Part shown: one piece after another, positions 24,920 to 34,775 of the stretch
Layout: every line of letters starts with the position of its first letter
Numbering within the stretch: position 1 is the stretch's first letter
Source of the DNA: Peptococcaceae bacterium UBA7702
Lineage (GTDB): Bacteria > Bacillota > Dehalobacteriia > UBA7702
DNA: 64,000 nt
Reading direction: 5' to 3'
Assembly (NCBI GenBank): GCA_002482535.1
Contig: DLGE01000015.1
Coordinates: 14,673-78,672, forward strand
Program-made: the position numbers and the translations under genes
The notes under the pieces: generated by a model
The model's input: the letters and a program-made list of their open reading frames with translations, nothing else
The model's database searches: none
What the model was told of the DNA's origin: nothing

Positions 24920-27900
24920 TTATTTGAAAAGGTAATTATACATCACTTGAGCCATTTCGGCTCTGGTGATATTGCTTTGGGGATACAACTTTCCATTGTC
25001 GCCAAAGAAGATCACGCCGGCAGCGGCAGCCATGGCCTTTTGGGCATAGGCGGAAGTATCATAAAAATCGCTGAATACCAGATTCTTTTTGGCCAGATCC
25101 TTCAATAAAGCATCCACATCCAGTTCATCAATGGCGTCGGAACCAATGCTTACCCGCATCATAATCAGAGCCACATCCTGGCGTAGAATCGGCTGATTGG
25201 GATTGAACTTGCCTTTATCATCCCCATTGATCAACCCCGCTTTGGCGCAGGCCGTAACAGCATCATAATACCAAGCGCCCGACTTGACATCGCCAAAGGT
25301 CTTGGCGGCGCCGTCCTTCATCACATTGGCGTCGTCCCGATAGTAATTGTAAAGAACCTGGGAAAATTCGGCTCGGGTCATGTTGCTCTTGGGGTTGAAG
25401 CGTCGATCGGCGTCTCCCTTAAACAGACCTTCTTCAACACATTTTGCCACCGCATCGTAATACCAAGCGGAGGTATCCTGCATATCCACCAAATCGTCAA
25501 TGGTAACCTTCCCCGCTTTTTCCAGGGCTGCTTCGGCGGCGGTCAACCGGGCCAAGACTGTGACGGAGATCGCTTCCTTTTGGTTTACAGTCAAGGCATC
25601 GTAAGCGGTTCGCGCCGATTTGATGGCGTTTTCGTCGGTCTTTGTTACTTTATTGGCGTCAGGCAGGGCTAAAATCGCCGTTTCCACCGCTTTTACCACG
25701 AGGTTAGAAAAAACCTCCTCGACGTCTAACAGCTTGCTGTAATTGGTTACCAGGGATTTTTGGTCATCGCTTAAGGCGTCATAAGAGCCACGTACAGAGG
25801 TAATTTTATTCTTATCTGTTATGCGTACATCAGCGGTGTTGGGTAAAGCGTCGATGGCTTTCATCACGTTTTTGGCGTCGAGCGTGGTCAAGGCCCGTTC
25901 GGCGTCACGGAGCACCTTCAGTGTGGCGCCGTCCACCAATAATTGCTGTTCTTTGCTAAGACCGTCATAGGCGGCTCTGGCCGCTTCAATATCGGCGCGG
26001 TCCAGCGCTGTAACATCTTCCGGAGAAGGCAGGGACAAAATGAGGTTGCTGACTTCTTTCGCATCCCACTGGGCAAGGCCCCGCTCCGCGCCCCAGAGCC
26101 TGCTGATATTGACGTTATTTTCCCCGTCGGCAATGGCTTTTTGTCCCTCGGTGAGAGAATCGTAAGCCGCCCGCACCGCCTCCACGTGGGCGCGGTCGGA
26201 GAGTTTGACCTGATCTTGTCCGGGAAGACGGCCCATGGCGGCGCCCACCGCGGCGCCGGTATTTGCTTCCAGATCGGCAAGGATCGTCAACTGATCGGCG
26301 AAGATCGTGGGCAGTTGCTTCTGCTGGCTTTTATCTAAGGAGGCGAGAAGCCCGTCATAAACCGTCCGGGCTGCGACCACCGTGGGAACCTGATTCCATT
26401 TCAGATCGTCACCGTCGTCGGGCAAACTGCCGAGGAGAGCGGTAAATTCATGGCCGCCGTCAGTATACTGGGGATAATGATACAAATAATCATTCCGATG
26501 CAGAGTGAAGCAGCTCTCACCATTGTACAAGTCTACCAGCGCTCCCAAGGTCTGATAGGTGGCCATACGGTTGCCATTACCGCTGCTGTCTTGACCATAA
26601 GAAATGGAGCTATCGTCCAACTGGCAGTTTACCAGGGAGCTAAGGAGGGTTTGATAAGTGCCCTGGAATTCTGTACCCTCCAAATCAGCGGCGTCATAAC
26701 CGGCGGAAACCAGGGCGTTGACGGCCATGGCCACGCTGTTGGAATTGGTGCCGTAGTAGTTATCCGCACCGCCCAGCGAATCGACAATAGCACCGAAGGC
26801 CGTGGGCATCACTTCAAAAATTTTCTCAATGCGTTCGCCGTAAACCGGGTCCTCGGCGGCATAGCAAAGGGGCAGAGACAGCATAGCACAGGTATCCACG
26901 GCAAAGGCGTCGGTATAACCGCCGCCGGCGTCGGGATCTCCGTCGCCGGTCCCTTCTCCTTTAAGGAAGCCGGCCAACTGTTCCTCTATGAGGGGAAGAA
27001 AGCTATTGAGAAATGCTTGACGCATTTCGGTGGTATAGCCTTCCTCCGGCGAGGCATTGGCCATTTCCAGGGCCAGCATGCAATAAGACAAATTCAGCGG
27101 ATCCATATCCCAAAACGGTAATCTGCCGTTCTCATCCAGTCGAAGCTTGGCCTGGGAATAGTCTGCCGTGCCGTTTTCATCCCAGGTGACGGTGGCCTGA
27201 TCGTAGAAAGTATACATCAGCGCGGCCACGTGGTTGGCATTATAGCTCTCTCCGGAGAAGGGATTGCGAGGGTCGGCGCCCATGGCGATGAGAGCGGCGG
27301 TACGACGAAAGGCCTCTTTATTATAGGGGCTGGAGGAAGCGATAAAATATTGGGTTAAATCGTAGTCGGAGTCAACCCCGAATTTTTGCAGCTCCTGGCC
27401 GTAGGTATCCATCCAGGTCTGGTCGTCGTCACTGGCAATCCAGGCGCTGATATTTTGCATCGTCAAAAGAGATTTGCCGCTGAGAAGCGCGCTGTCTCCG
27501 GAAAAATCAAGCCATTGGGACGAACCGCTGCTCGGTTCATAGAGATACTTATCTCCCAAAGCCGTGAAAATCCAGGCCTCCCAGTCGGTGCCGGTATCCT
27601 TATAGTAGGCCAAACCGGTATAATAAGGCTCCATATAGACTGAGAAATTTCCCCCGGGCGAGAACGTTTCATAAAAGCTGAAAATTCCGCCGGAGCGGGC
27701 ATCATAGAAATCATAGCCGGCATTCTTTAAATTTGTTAATTGCATTTTGATGGGCATCGCCATTTGCGCCGGGAAACTATCCAGCTTATTTCCTTTGAGC
27801 TCCGGTGCCGTGATGTAGTAGCCGATGAGCCGGTCCATGGCGGCTTTGGCATATTCTTTGGCCGTGGCGTGGACGGTGTAAGGCTTAGAAAGGTAGAGAA

Positions 27901-28684
27901 CCTTATCTCCCTCGCCGATCTTCATGGTCACATAGTAGGTACCGGCCTTCAGGTTTTCCGCCAGCAGGCCGACGCCTTTTTGATATCTCGTGACCTTGAT
28001 GACGCCATCCTCCACACCGGCATCCGCCAACAGCTGCCCCTTGGTGGTAATCAGGGGTTCGCCGACGGCCTTGGCCACATCGCCGTTTTCCTCGGTTGAA
28101 AGATAGACGGAAATGGGCGTATCATCACTGAAAAGCGTATTATTCAAATCAAAAGTGCCGCCGATGTTGATCCATTGCTTCTGGGCCGCGTAAGCCGAAG
28201 AAGGCGTAATGGCAAAATCGCTTACCGGCGACTCATAAGCGATATATACATACTTCCCTGCAAGGTTCACCGTGATCTGGTAGTAAGGCTCATACCACAA
28301 CCTCGTCATCAGCATGCCGGTCACCGGCAGGTGAAAGCGGCTGTCCTCCGATGATAGATTGATCTTGTAATCGTCAGCGTCGGAAGGAAAACATTGTACA
28401 AAGATCGTTTTATCACTGTCTGGCAGGGTGATCTCCGTGGCCGTGCTGCCGTAGGGAAGCTCCAAAACGTAATTTACATATTGAGTTTCCCCATTGGAAT
28501 TAATTGTTGGACGCACGGACACCTTGACGGGATCGCCGTTATCTGAGGCGGCTCCCTCCAGCATGGTCAATAAATCCTGATCCGGTGCTTCCCAAGCTGC
28601 AGACACGCCGCCGCTGAACATAAAGATGGCCGCCAGGCACAGAAAGGCGATGATCAGGCGGCGCCCTACTTTTTCAATTTTCAT
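24920..28684 (-). CDS. large secreted SLH protein with alpha/alpha-barrel-like region
   Basis: 1254 residues with a signal peptide (LIIAFLCLAAIFMFSGGVSA). The region from about 290 to 760 has repeated helical segments like the alpha/alpha toroid of prenyltransferases and of the transcobalamin alpha domain (AFRRTAALIAMGADPRNP, DAFAVDTCAMLSLPL, NSNSVAMAVNALVSAGYD). Next come four to five helical repeats of about 65 residues (ALP...V.L.D...I.AAR.AYD.L), then three SLH motifs at the C-terminus (FKGDADRRFNPKS, INGDDKGKFNPNQ, FFGDNGKLYPQS). Lies between two DUF4430 genes, so together they resemble a split transcobalamin on the cell surface. Fold assignment is from pattern only. Confidence 0.8.
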   Translation of the reverse strand: MKIEKVGRRLIIAFLCLAAIFMFSGGVSAAWEAPDQDLLTMLEGAASDNGDPVKVSVRPTINSNGETQYVNYVLELPYGSTATEITLPDSDKTIFVQCFPSDADDYKINLSSEDSRFHLPVTGMLMTRLWYEPYYQITVNLAGKYVYIAYESPVSDFAITPSSAYAAQKQWINIGGTFDLNNTLFSDDTPISVYLSTEENGDVAKAVGEPLITTKGQLLADAGVEDGVIKVTRYQKGVGLLAENLKAGTYYVTMKIGEGDKVLYLSKPYTVHATAKEYAKAAMDRLIGYYITAPELKGNKLDSFPAQMAMPIKMQLTNLKNAGYDFYDARSGGIFSFYETFSPGGNFSVYMEPYYTGLAYYKDTGTDWEAWIFTALGDKYLYEPSSGSSQWLDFSGDSALLSGKSLLTMQNISAWIASDDDQTWMDTYGQELQKFGVDSDYDLTQYFIASSSPYNKEAFRRTAALIAMGADPRNPFSGESYNANHVAALMYTFYDQATVTWDENGTADYSQAKLRLDENGRLPFWDMDPLNLSYCMLALEMANASPEEGYTTEMRQAFLNSFLPLIEEQLAGFLKGEGTGDGDPDAGGGYTDAFAVDTCAMLSLPLCYAAEDPVYGERIEKIFEVMPTAFGAIVDSLGGADNYYGTNSNSVAMAVNALVSAGYDAADLEGTEFQGTYQTLLSSLVNCQLDDSSISYGQDSSGNGNRMATYQTLGALVDLYNGESCFTLHRNDYLYHYPQYTDGGHEFTALLGSLPDDGDDLKWNQVPTVVAARTVYDGLLASLDKSQQKQLPTIFADQLTILADLEANTGAAVGAAMGRLPGQDQVKLSDRAHVEAVRAAYDSLTEGQKAIADGENNVNISRLWGAERGLAQWDAKEVSNLILSLPSPEDVTALDRADIEAARAAYDGLSKEQQLLVDGATLKVLRDAERALTTLDAKNVMKAIDALPNTADVRITDKNKITSVRGSYDALSDDQKSLVTNYSKLLDVEEVFSNLVVKAVETAILALPDANKVTKTDENAIKSARTAYDALTVNQKEAISVTVLARLTAAEAALEKAGKVTIDDLVDMQDTSAWYYDAVAKCVEEGLFKGDADRRFNPKSNMTRAEFSQVLYNYYRDDANVMKDGAAKTFGDVKSGAWYYDAVTACAKAGLINGDDKGKFNPNQPILRQDVALIMMRVSIGSDAIDELDVDALLKDLAKKNLVFSDFYDTSAYAQKAMAAAAGVIFFGDNGKLYPQSNITRAEMAQVMYNYLFK

Positions 28685-28759
28685 ATGTTTTCTTTTTCCT
28701 CCTCTTTTTCCCGTCTGAATCTCTTTTAAAACAAATACAATGGATCTGACGGATAGGGA

Positions 28760-28794
28760 CAGGCCGGCGGGGGAAGCGAACTTCCCCCGGCCTG
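28760..28794 (-). other. intercistronic hairpin
   Basis: CAGGCCGG-CGGGGGAAG / CTTCCCCC-GGCCTG stem with a four-base loop between the small DUF4430 gene and the large SLH gene. No T-run follows on the minus strand. It may hold back transcription or stabilise the upstream message, so that the small protein is made in excess. Confidence 0.55.
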
Positions 28795-28803
28795 GTGATA
28801 TCC

Positions 28804-29778
28804 TTAGTTGACGGTAAATTGGCTATAGCCGGTGGTACGGGACAGCAGAACGCCGGAAACCATGGTGAAGTTATCAAATTCCAAGGCCGTCACGTTCTGA
28901 TTGGCGGCGGTGGCCGCCACCACAGTGTAGGTACCGGCGGCTAAAGTGCCAGTGTTGATTGATGCAATGCCGCTCGCATTCGTGTTAGCGGAGCCCACAG
29001 AAGCACCCGCGGCATTGTAGATATTAACGGCTTTATTGTCAAGGGCAAGGGCGCTGAAAGCGTCGATGGTCCAGGCATAGGTGGAACCGTCAAAAACATT
29101 GCTGTTTTTGGTCAGATTCACCGTCACTTTGCCTGTGCCCGCGTCATAGGACGCTTCGGGATATACGAAATCCACCGGAGCGGAGATCGTGGGCCTGAAC
29201 GAGGCGTCATAGAGAGGATAAGGATTGTCGTAATAGAAGGAAATCACATCACCGTCGGAAACGGGAATGCCACTGATGGCTTCGCCCTGGGGATAACCGG
29301 TGGGCGGGCCTGAAGTCCAATCGATCAGCGGGAACTGACCGTTGACCCGAACCATCCAGCCGTCAAAGTAAAAAACGGAGCTGTAGGTTTTGCTGCCGTC
29401 ATTCACGCCAGAAACAAAGGAAGACGTCGCGGTCATCGGCGTGGTGCCGCTGGAATAGAAGGTGTAATTGTTATTGGCATCACTGCTGATGTCATACAGG
29501 ACGTCACTGACATAGGAAATCTGGTCGGTGCCGTTAACGTCACCCAGGGTAACGTCAAAATCTTCAAAGATTTTTGAAGAATCGGTGGTGCTGTAAGGTC
29601 TGCTTTCGACAACGACGGTAACGTCAATCTGACCATCATATTGATAGTCATTCACATTGCCGATCACATAGCCGCCGTCATTGGGCATGGCGGCAAAAGC
29701 GCCGGCAGAGATACCGAAGACCATGGCCAAAGCCATGATGCCGGTAAGGGCGCGGTTAAATATTTTCGGTCTGGTCAT
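28804..29778 (-). CDS. secreted DUF4430 (transcobalamin-like) protein, no SLH
   Basis: 324 residues. Signal peptide with GIMALAMVFGISAGAFAA. A DUF4430-type segment follows (FYFDGWMVRVNGQFP, then ISGIPVSDGDVISFYYDNP). The C-terminal third looks like an Ig-like adhesion domain (YDAGTGKVTVNLTKNSN, ASGIASINTGTLAAGTYTV). AAAGGAG precedes the ATG. First gene after the cobalamin riboswitch, with a leader of more than 300 bases. Lacking SLH motifs, it may be released or held by its two SLH neighbours. Predicted corrinoid binding is an inference from the fold plus the riboswitch. Confidence 0.82.
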   Translation of the reverse strand: MTRPKIFNRALTGIMALAMVFGISAGAFAAMPNDGGYVIGNVNDYQYDGQIDVTVVVESRPYSTTDSSKIFEDFDVTLGDVNGTDQISYVSDVLYDISSDANNNYTFYSSGTTPMTATSSFVSGVNDGSKTYSSVFYFDGWMVRVNGQFPLIDWTSGPPTGYPQGEAISGIPVSDGDVISFYYDNPYPLYDASFRPTISAPVDFVYPEASYDAGTGKVTVNLTKNSNVFDGSTYAWTIDAFSALALDNKAVNIYNAAGASVGSANTNASGIASINTGTLAAGTYTVVAATAANQNVTALEFDNFTMVSGVLLSRTTGYSQFTVN

Positions 29779-30115
29779 AATTATAAACTCCTTTCAAATA
29801 CGATTGTTTTGACAAATAGAAAGCTGTATTCTCATTAAGGAACCTTTGGATCAATATCGTAAAATAAAATGCTGTAAAGGCAAATCACAAATCAAAGCAT
29901 AGAACCCCCTCCTTCCTCAAGAATTTTCAGGATCGTTTGCGGTAAGCATTGCGCATATGCTTTCCTTTTCTGCCACCGACGCTGTGCTTTTTCCGTCGAA
30001 GAATCCGGGCAGAATAAGGATTAAAAACAAATAAAAAATGCGCAGGGAATATCAAGGCTGAAACCTTGAGCTCATCCTGCACACGTTTATTTAAACACGA
30101 TTTTAAAAGATCAAT

Positions 30116-30151
30116 AAAAAATCTGCCGCGCCCACTGGCCGCGACAGATTT
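30116..30151 (-). terminator. intrinsic terminator of the cobalamin riboswitch
   Basis: Twelve-base stem AAATCTGTCGCG / CGCGGCAGATTT (one G-U pair) with TTTTTT at its 3' end, about 35 bases downstream of the aptamer and 340 bases before the first gene. Indicates transcriptional control: B12 bound, transcription stops. Confidence 0.85.
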
Positions 30152-30184
30152 ATCGTTTCGCGTTTTGCCGCACCAAGAGCGTTT

Positions 30185-30345
30185 TCTCAGCGGAGCACGT
30201 ATCCTGACTCGGTTCATCATCTCTTTTCCCTTCCCGGTTGCCCAGTGGTTTGAACAGAGACTCCCCTTCACAGTGGCTGGCCCGTTCGGGATTTTCACCC
30301 GATTCCATCACTCCGCCGTCTATTGAAATTTTCACCTTATCATTT
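30185..30345 (-). ncRNA. cobalamin (B12) riboswitch
   Basis: Minus strand carries the conserved elements in order: GAATCGGGTGAAAATCCCG, the GCCACTGT core, CCACTGGG, GGGAAGG, GATGATGA, and the B12 box AGTCAGGATACGTGC at 30195-30209. It is followed by a terminator. It controls the three-gene surface protein operon at 22.9-29.8 kb, which links those proteins to cobalamin supply. Confidence 0.93.
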
Positions 30346-30578
30346 TATCTTTATCAACTCATCCGGTGATTAAAATATATGATTAACCTACCGGTTTACT
30401 TCTTAAATAAAACGACAATTTTCGACAATTTATTCACATCTATTTCTTAATATAAAGTTATCACTGATTTCCTTTTTTGTCAACGCATTATTGTCAATAT
30501 GATCTATTTAAGCATGAAAATCCAAATATTCAGTTGTTTTCACAAAAATTTCACCCTTTTATCCGCAATTTAAGAAAG
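30346..30578. other. AT-rich intergenic region, riboswitch promoter expected
   Basis: Between the rpoN terminator and the aptamer. Very AT-rich; several weak -10-like sequences but no convincing -35/-10 pair. No open reading frame of interest. Confidence 0.5.
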
Positions 30579-30605
30579 AACAGACAGCCGCATTGACTGC
30601 CTGTT
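30579..30605 (-). terminator. rpoN terminator
   Basis: AACAGGCAG / CTGTCTGTT stem (one G-U) followed by CTTTCTT on the minus strand, 30 bases after the rpoN stop. Confidence 0.65.
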
Positions 30606-30634
30606 TTTATTGATATTGTTATGGCGGTATCTCT

Positions 30635-32011
30635 TTAAAACCGCTTTCTCTGTCCTGCCACGGGAATATGAAGCTGCTCCCTGTATTTTGCCACCGTGCG
30701 CCGGGAAATCTCCACGCCCTGGCCATTCAGGAGCGTCGTCAGTTCCCCGTCTTTCAGGGGCTTTTCCGGATTTTCTTCATCGATCATTTCTCTTAGAAGC
30801 TTTTTCACAGTGAGGGCATTGGTATCGGAACCGGAGACCACGCCTTTGGGGAAAAAGTACTTCAGCGAAAACAGACCCCGGGGCGTTTGGATATACTTAT
30901 TGCTCACGGTACGGGAAATCGTCGATTCGTGAACGCCGATCTCTTCTGCCACGTCCCTCAAATTAAGGGGGATGGGGTACTCGGCCTCATCCTCAAAAAA
31001 AGCGCTCTGTAACTTCAGAATGGCGCTTACCGTATCATACATGGTTTTACGACGTTGCTCAATGCTTTTGATCACCCAAATTGCGGCATGGAGCTTATCC
31101 TTTAAGTAATCCTCGGCGGCATGATCGATGGGCATACCGCTTTTCATCATATTGCGATAATAATCGTTGACCGTAATCTGCGGCACATCCCATTCGTTGA
31201 GGACGATGACCCATTCACCCTCAGCTTTTTTCACCGTCACATCGGGAGTGACATATTCGGCTTTATCACTCCCGCCCCAACTGCTGCCGGGGCGAGGGTC
31301 AAGGGTACGGATGGTTTCTACCAGCTGGCTGACGGTATCCAGGGGCAACCTCATCTTCTTGGCGATTTGAGGCACCCGGTTCGATGCCACCAAATCCAGA
31401 TGGTTGCTGATGATTTCCTTCAATGCCTCGTAATGAGGCTGTTCCCTATCTAATTGCAGAATCAGGCATTCTTTCAGGTTGATGCTGCCGACGCCGGGGG
31501 GATCGAAGCCATGGATCATGGTCAAAACCTCCGCCACGTCTTCGGCGGGGAGATTGAGCTTAGAGGCAATGGTGCCTGGGAGCATCAACAGATAGCCGTT
31601 GTCGTCGATATTGGAGAGAATATATTTGCCGATCATCTGCTGACAGCGGTTCATGGGCAAAATATTCAGTTGGAAAAGGAGGTACTCATAAAGACTGTTG
31701 AATACTTCCGTTCTGGCCTCATAAATATAAGGATCTTCCCGGTTGATGGCGTAGCCGGGGGTGGGGGCAGGCGTGTCATCCCCGGTAAAAAGAGCCCACT
31801 CCTCGTCTTTTTGTTGTTGACGCTGATCTTCGTCTTGATTTTGGCTAAAAGCGCTTTCGTCTTCTTCCAAGAGCGGATTGCCCTCTAACTGTTCCCTAAC
31901 GAATTGCTGTAATTCCAAAATGGGCATCGTTAATAAATCGATGGCCTGTTTCAGTTCCGTCGTCATCACCAATTTTTGCAGTTGTCTTAATTCAAGTTCA
32001 ATCTTTGTCAT
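30635..32011 (-). CDS. rpoN: RNA polymerase sigma-54 factor
   Basis: 458 residues. N-terminal glutamine/leucine-rich activator region (LELRQLQKLVMTTELKQAI), acidic linker, core-binding domain, HTH and the C-terminal RpoN box (SRRTVAKYREQLHIP), which recognises the -24 element. ATG at 32011 follows AAAGGTGG by eight bases; the longer frame is not supported. It serves the seven -24/-12 promoters and six activators found here. Monocistronic, with its own terminator. Confidence 0.96.
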   Translation of the reverse strand: MTKIELELRQLQKLVMTTELKQAIDLLTMPILELQQFVREQLEGNPLLEEDESAFSQNQDEDQRQQQKDEEWALFTGDDTPAPTPGYAINREDPYIYEARTEVFNSLYEYLLFQLNILPMNRCQQMIGKYILSNIDDNGYLLMLPGTIASKLNLPAEDVAEVLTMIHGFDPPGVGSINLKECLILQLDREQPHYEALKEIISNHLDLVASNRVPQIAKKMRLPLDTVSQLVETIRTLDPRPGSSWGGSDKAEYVTPDVTVKKAEGEWVIVLNEWDVPQITVNDYYRNMMKSGMPIDHAAEDYLKDKLHAAIWVIKSIEQRRKTMYDTVSAILKLQSAFFEDEAEYPIPLNLRDVAEEIGVHESTISRTVSNKYIQTPRGLFSLKYFFPKGVVSGSDTNALTVKKLLREMIDEENPEKPLKDGELTTLLNGQGVEISRRTVAKYREQLHIPVAGQRKRF

Positions 32012-32172
32012 AAGCACAGCCACCTTTACTCTATTATACAACGAATTTCGACAAAATACCATACCTATCCAGAGAATTCCTTCTATTTTGTCTCATGCTC
32101 CAACTTGCAGCTCTTGGTATAAGAGATATGCGCAAGGGAGGATGAATATAAAGCAAATTTTTCCACAACAGA

Positions 32173-32207
32173 AAAAACAGCGATGTAAAAAATACATTGC
32201 TGTTTTT
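32173..32207 (-). terminator. terminator of the DMT exporter
   Basis: AAAAACAGCAATGTA / TACATCGCTGTTTTT stem with a T-run on the minus strand. Two further inverted repeats (AAACGGGA/TCCCGTTT at 32239-32262; GCCTAAAACC/GGTTTTAGGC at 32269-32291) lie before it, without T-runs. Confidence 0.7.
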
Positions 32208-32291
32208 CGGTGATAAAAAAATTGAAAGCATATATGCAAAACGGGAATTTTTAGTCCCGTTTATTTGCGCCTAAAACCAATGGTTTTAGGC

Positions 32292-32457
32292 TGAAAGAAG
32301 GGCAATCAACCGGTATTACGATGCACCGGCAGGGTTTGCTTTGATTCGTATTTTCGCCAAGGCTTTGGACGCCATGGAAATGATTCTTTTCCAGCATACA
32401 TACGCCGGCGTTGGTTATGCCGTAGGCCGCCATATCGGTGGCAACGGCCAATGGGCA
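32292..32457. other. intergenic region downstream of the DMT exporter
   Basis: A 66-codon frame is open on the minus strand but starts with TTG, lacks a ribosome site and resembles nothing I recognise. No RNA gene is seen. Confidence 0.4.
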
Positions 32458-33300
32458 TTAGCCCAAAACAATACTGACCACGATCATCACGGCGCCGATG
32501 AGCTCACGCCACGACATGACTTCATGAAAGAAGAGAAAGGCCAAAATCCCGCAGAATACCGGTTCAAGGGCGTATAGAAACCCGATGCGCTCCGGGGCCA
32601 CTTTCTTTTGGGCCATGGTCTGGGCCACATAGCCATAGGCGCTGGAGAGCAAAGCAAGGCCCAACACAGCGCTCCAGCCGACGAGGGGTAACGCATAGCT
32701 CGTGGTTTCGAAAAGAAAACTTGAAATGCCGGAGTAAAGGGCGGCAAAGCCCAATTGCCAAACGGCAACGGTCAAGGCGCGGCAGTGCCTAAGAGCCCGA
32801 CCGGTGATCACGATCTGAACCGCGTAGGACACCGCACCGGCAATACAGAGCAAGGCACCGCCTTCCATGGAAAAACTTTCGGTGAAAGACATCAGGGCGA
32901 TGCCGCCAAAGGCTAATATCACACAGAGCATCGTCTTTTTTCCCGGTATTTTTCGTGATAAAACACCGTTGATCAGCGGCACCATGGCCACCGTTGTGCC
33001 GGCCAAAAACCCGGCGGTAGAAGCTTCCGTGGTCTTGAGGCCAAAGTTATAAAAGGCGGTCAGAGCAAAAATCAATAATCCCAAAACCATACTGTATCGA
33101 AGTTCCGTGGAATTGGGAATCACCCTTTTTCTAAAAATCAGCAGCAAAACGGGGAAGGCAATGGCAAAGCGCATAAAGCCAAGCTGCAAGGGAGCAATGC
33201 TCTCTAGCCCCAGTTTCATAAAGATATAGGAAAACCCCCAGGCCAAGGCTGCGCTGGCCATGATGAGATCACTCTTAGAGATTTTCCGAACACCTTTCAT
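32458..33300 (-). CDS. EamA/DMT-family exporter
   Basis: About 280 residues, ten predicted membrane segments in two EamA repeats (AALAWGFSYIFMKLGLE...; LCIAGAVSYAVQIVITGRAL). Drug/metabolite transporter superfamily; substrate unknown. A TTG three bases upstream of the ATG could also start it. Follows the MFS gene 33332-34660 by 31 bases in the same direction. Confidence 0.85.
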   Translation of the reverse strand: MKGVRKISKSDLIMASAALAWGFSYIFMKLGLESIAPLQLGFMRFAIAFPVLLLIFRKRVIPNSTELRYSMVLGLLIFALTAFYNFGLKTTEASTAGFLAGTTVAMVPLINGVLSRKIPGKKTMLCVILAFGGIALMSFTESFSMEGGALLCIAGAVSYAVQIVITGRALRHCRALTVAVWQLGFAALYSGISSFLFETTSYALPLVGWSAVLGLALLSSAYGYVAQTMAQKKVAPERIGFLYALEPVFCGILAFLFFHEVMSWRELIGAVMIVVSIVLG

Positions 33301-33331
33301 CAACTGATCGCGATCCTTTCCAAGCTTACTG

Positions 33332-34660
33332 TTATTCGCCGACGGAGCTTGCTTCCGCCAGAGTTTTGCCCATGGTTTCCGGGGCCATAAAGAAACAAAG
33401 GATCCAGCCGATCAAACAGAGTCCCGCCATAATAAACATGGTGACCTGTATGCCTAAGCTCACGATCATAGTGGGCACAAAGTAAGTGCCCACAGCAGAG
33501 CCTAAGCGGCTGATCCCCGTGGCGAGACCCGTGGCAGAGGCCCGCACTTCGGTGGGAAAAAGTTCGTTTGGATAGACCCAGCTTAAAATCCCCGGTCCGC
33601 CGGTGGCAACAGCAAAAACGGTCAGACCCAAGATAATCAGCCACAACATGGAAGTACCGGCAAAAGCCACCAGCAACAGCCCCACGGTCATAAAGGCAAA
33701 GCACCAAACAATCACCGGTCTTCTGCCCACGCGGCTGATGAGCAACAATGCCGGAATGCAACCGATGGTAAAGAAGAGATTGTTGATGATTTCGATCCAG
33801 AGGCCGGCGGTGATGTGGAGCGCTTCAAAGATCTGGGGGCCAAAGGTGTAAAGGGCAAACAAGGGAATCACCATGAGCATCCAGAAGATGCCGCAGAAGA
33901 GGGAGCGGCCCAAATATTTGCCGGTGAGAATCTTGGTAAATTTGGTCTTTACCATCGGTTGGTCGATTTCTGCCAAAAACTCGCTGATATCGGTTCCCGT
34001 CCCAAAAACTTTTTTCAAAACAGCCTTGGCCTCGTCCTTGCGGCCCTGATTGGCCAGCCAACGGGGAGATTCCGGGGTACCCAGGCGTCCCAACAACAAC
34101 AGAACACCCGGGAACGCGGCACTGGCAAACATCCAGCGCCAGCCGTCATCACCAAGGTTTAAGAGGGCAAAGCCCACGACGGCGGCGACGACGGCGCCGA
34201 CATACCACATCAAATCGATGACACCGACCATAAAACCGCGGTGCTCCCGGGTGGAAAATTCCGACACCAGGGATGTGGCAATGGGATAATCGGCGCCGAT
34301 GGCAATCCCCATCAGCAGCCTGTAAATAATCAGTTGCATCGGATCCTGGGCAAAAGCCTGAAAAATCGACAGGGCGCAGATCGCGATGATATCGATGACA
34401 TACATCACTTCTCTGCCGACTCTATCCGTGACATAACCGAAAATGAGACCGCCAATCATGAGGCCAAAGAGGGCCGCGGCGCCGATAGCGCCGTTTTGGG
34501 CGGCAGTCAAATTCCATTGGGGTGAGATTTGGGTGAGGGCGATGCCGACAATGACGATGACGTAGCCGTCCAAAAACGGTCCGCCGCTGCCGTAAAAGGT
34601 AATTTTCTTTTGAAACGGGCTCATACGCGGTTTTATATTCGCAGGGAGTGGTGTACTCAT
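33332..34660 (-). CDS. MFS transporter, sugar-porter/aromatic acid type
   Basis: About 442 residues. The loop motif YVTDRVGREVMY, the PESPRWLANQGR motif after segment 6 (the sugar porter PESPRWL signature) and PNELFPTEVRASATG near segment 10 place it among SV2/sugar-porter-like MFS proteins, which also carry organic acids and cations. ATG at 34660; AAAGGAAGTG is upstream. Probably cotranscribed with the EamA exporter. Not next to a methyltransferase, so no role in demethylation is claimed. Confidence 0.87.
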   Translation of the reverse strand: MSTPLPANIKPRMSPFQKKITFYGSGGPFLDGYVIVIVGIALTQISPQWNLTAAQNGAIGAAALFGLMIGGLIFGYVTDRVGREVMYVIDIIAICALSIFQAFAQDPMQLIIYRLLMGIAIGADYPIATSLVSEFSTREHRGFMVGVIDLMWYVGAVVAAVVGFALLNLGDDGWRWMFASAAFPGVLLLLGRLGTPESPRWLANQGRKDEAKAVLKKVFGTGTDISEFLAEIDQPMVKTKFTKILTGKYLGRSLFCGIFWMLMVIPLFALYTFGPQIFEALHITAGLWIEIINNLFFTIGCIPALLLISRVGRRPVIVWCFAFMTVGLLLVAFAGTSMLWLIILGLTVFAVATGGPGILSWVYPNELFPTEVRASATGLATGISRLGSAVGTYFVPTMIVSLGIQVTMFIMAGLCLIGWILCFFMAPETMGKTLAEASSVGE

Positions 34661-34775
34661 CCTGTTCACTTCCTTTTTCAAATTGTTATTTTTTATCCGC
34701 TGCACTCATCCATCCCCAAACCAAAACGGAGGAAGCCGGACAAAAGCCCTTTCATGCTCCGCCACGATATGTTTT

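Noticed and set aside
29927..30298. Open frame over the riboswitch
   Set aside because: The DNA is explained by the B12 aptamer and terminator; no ribosome site and no protein-like features.
32251..32451. 66-codon frame after the DMT exporter
   Set aside because: TTG start, no ribosome site, no recognisable family, and it overlaps inverted repeats.
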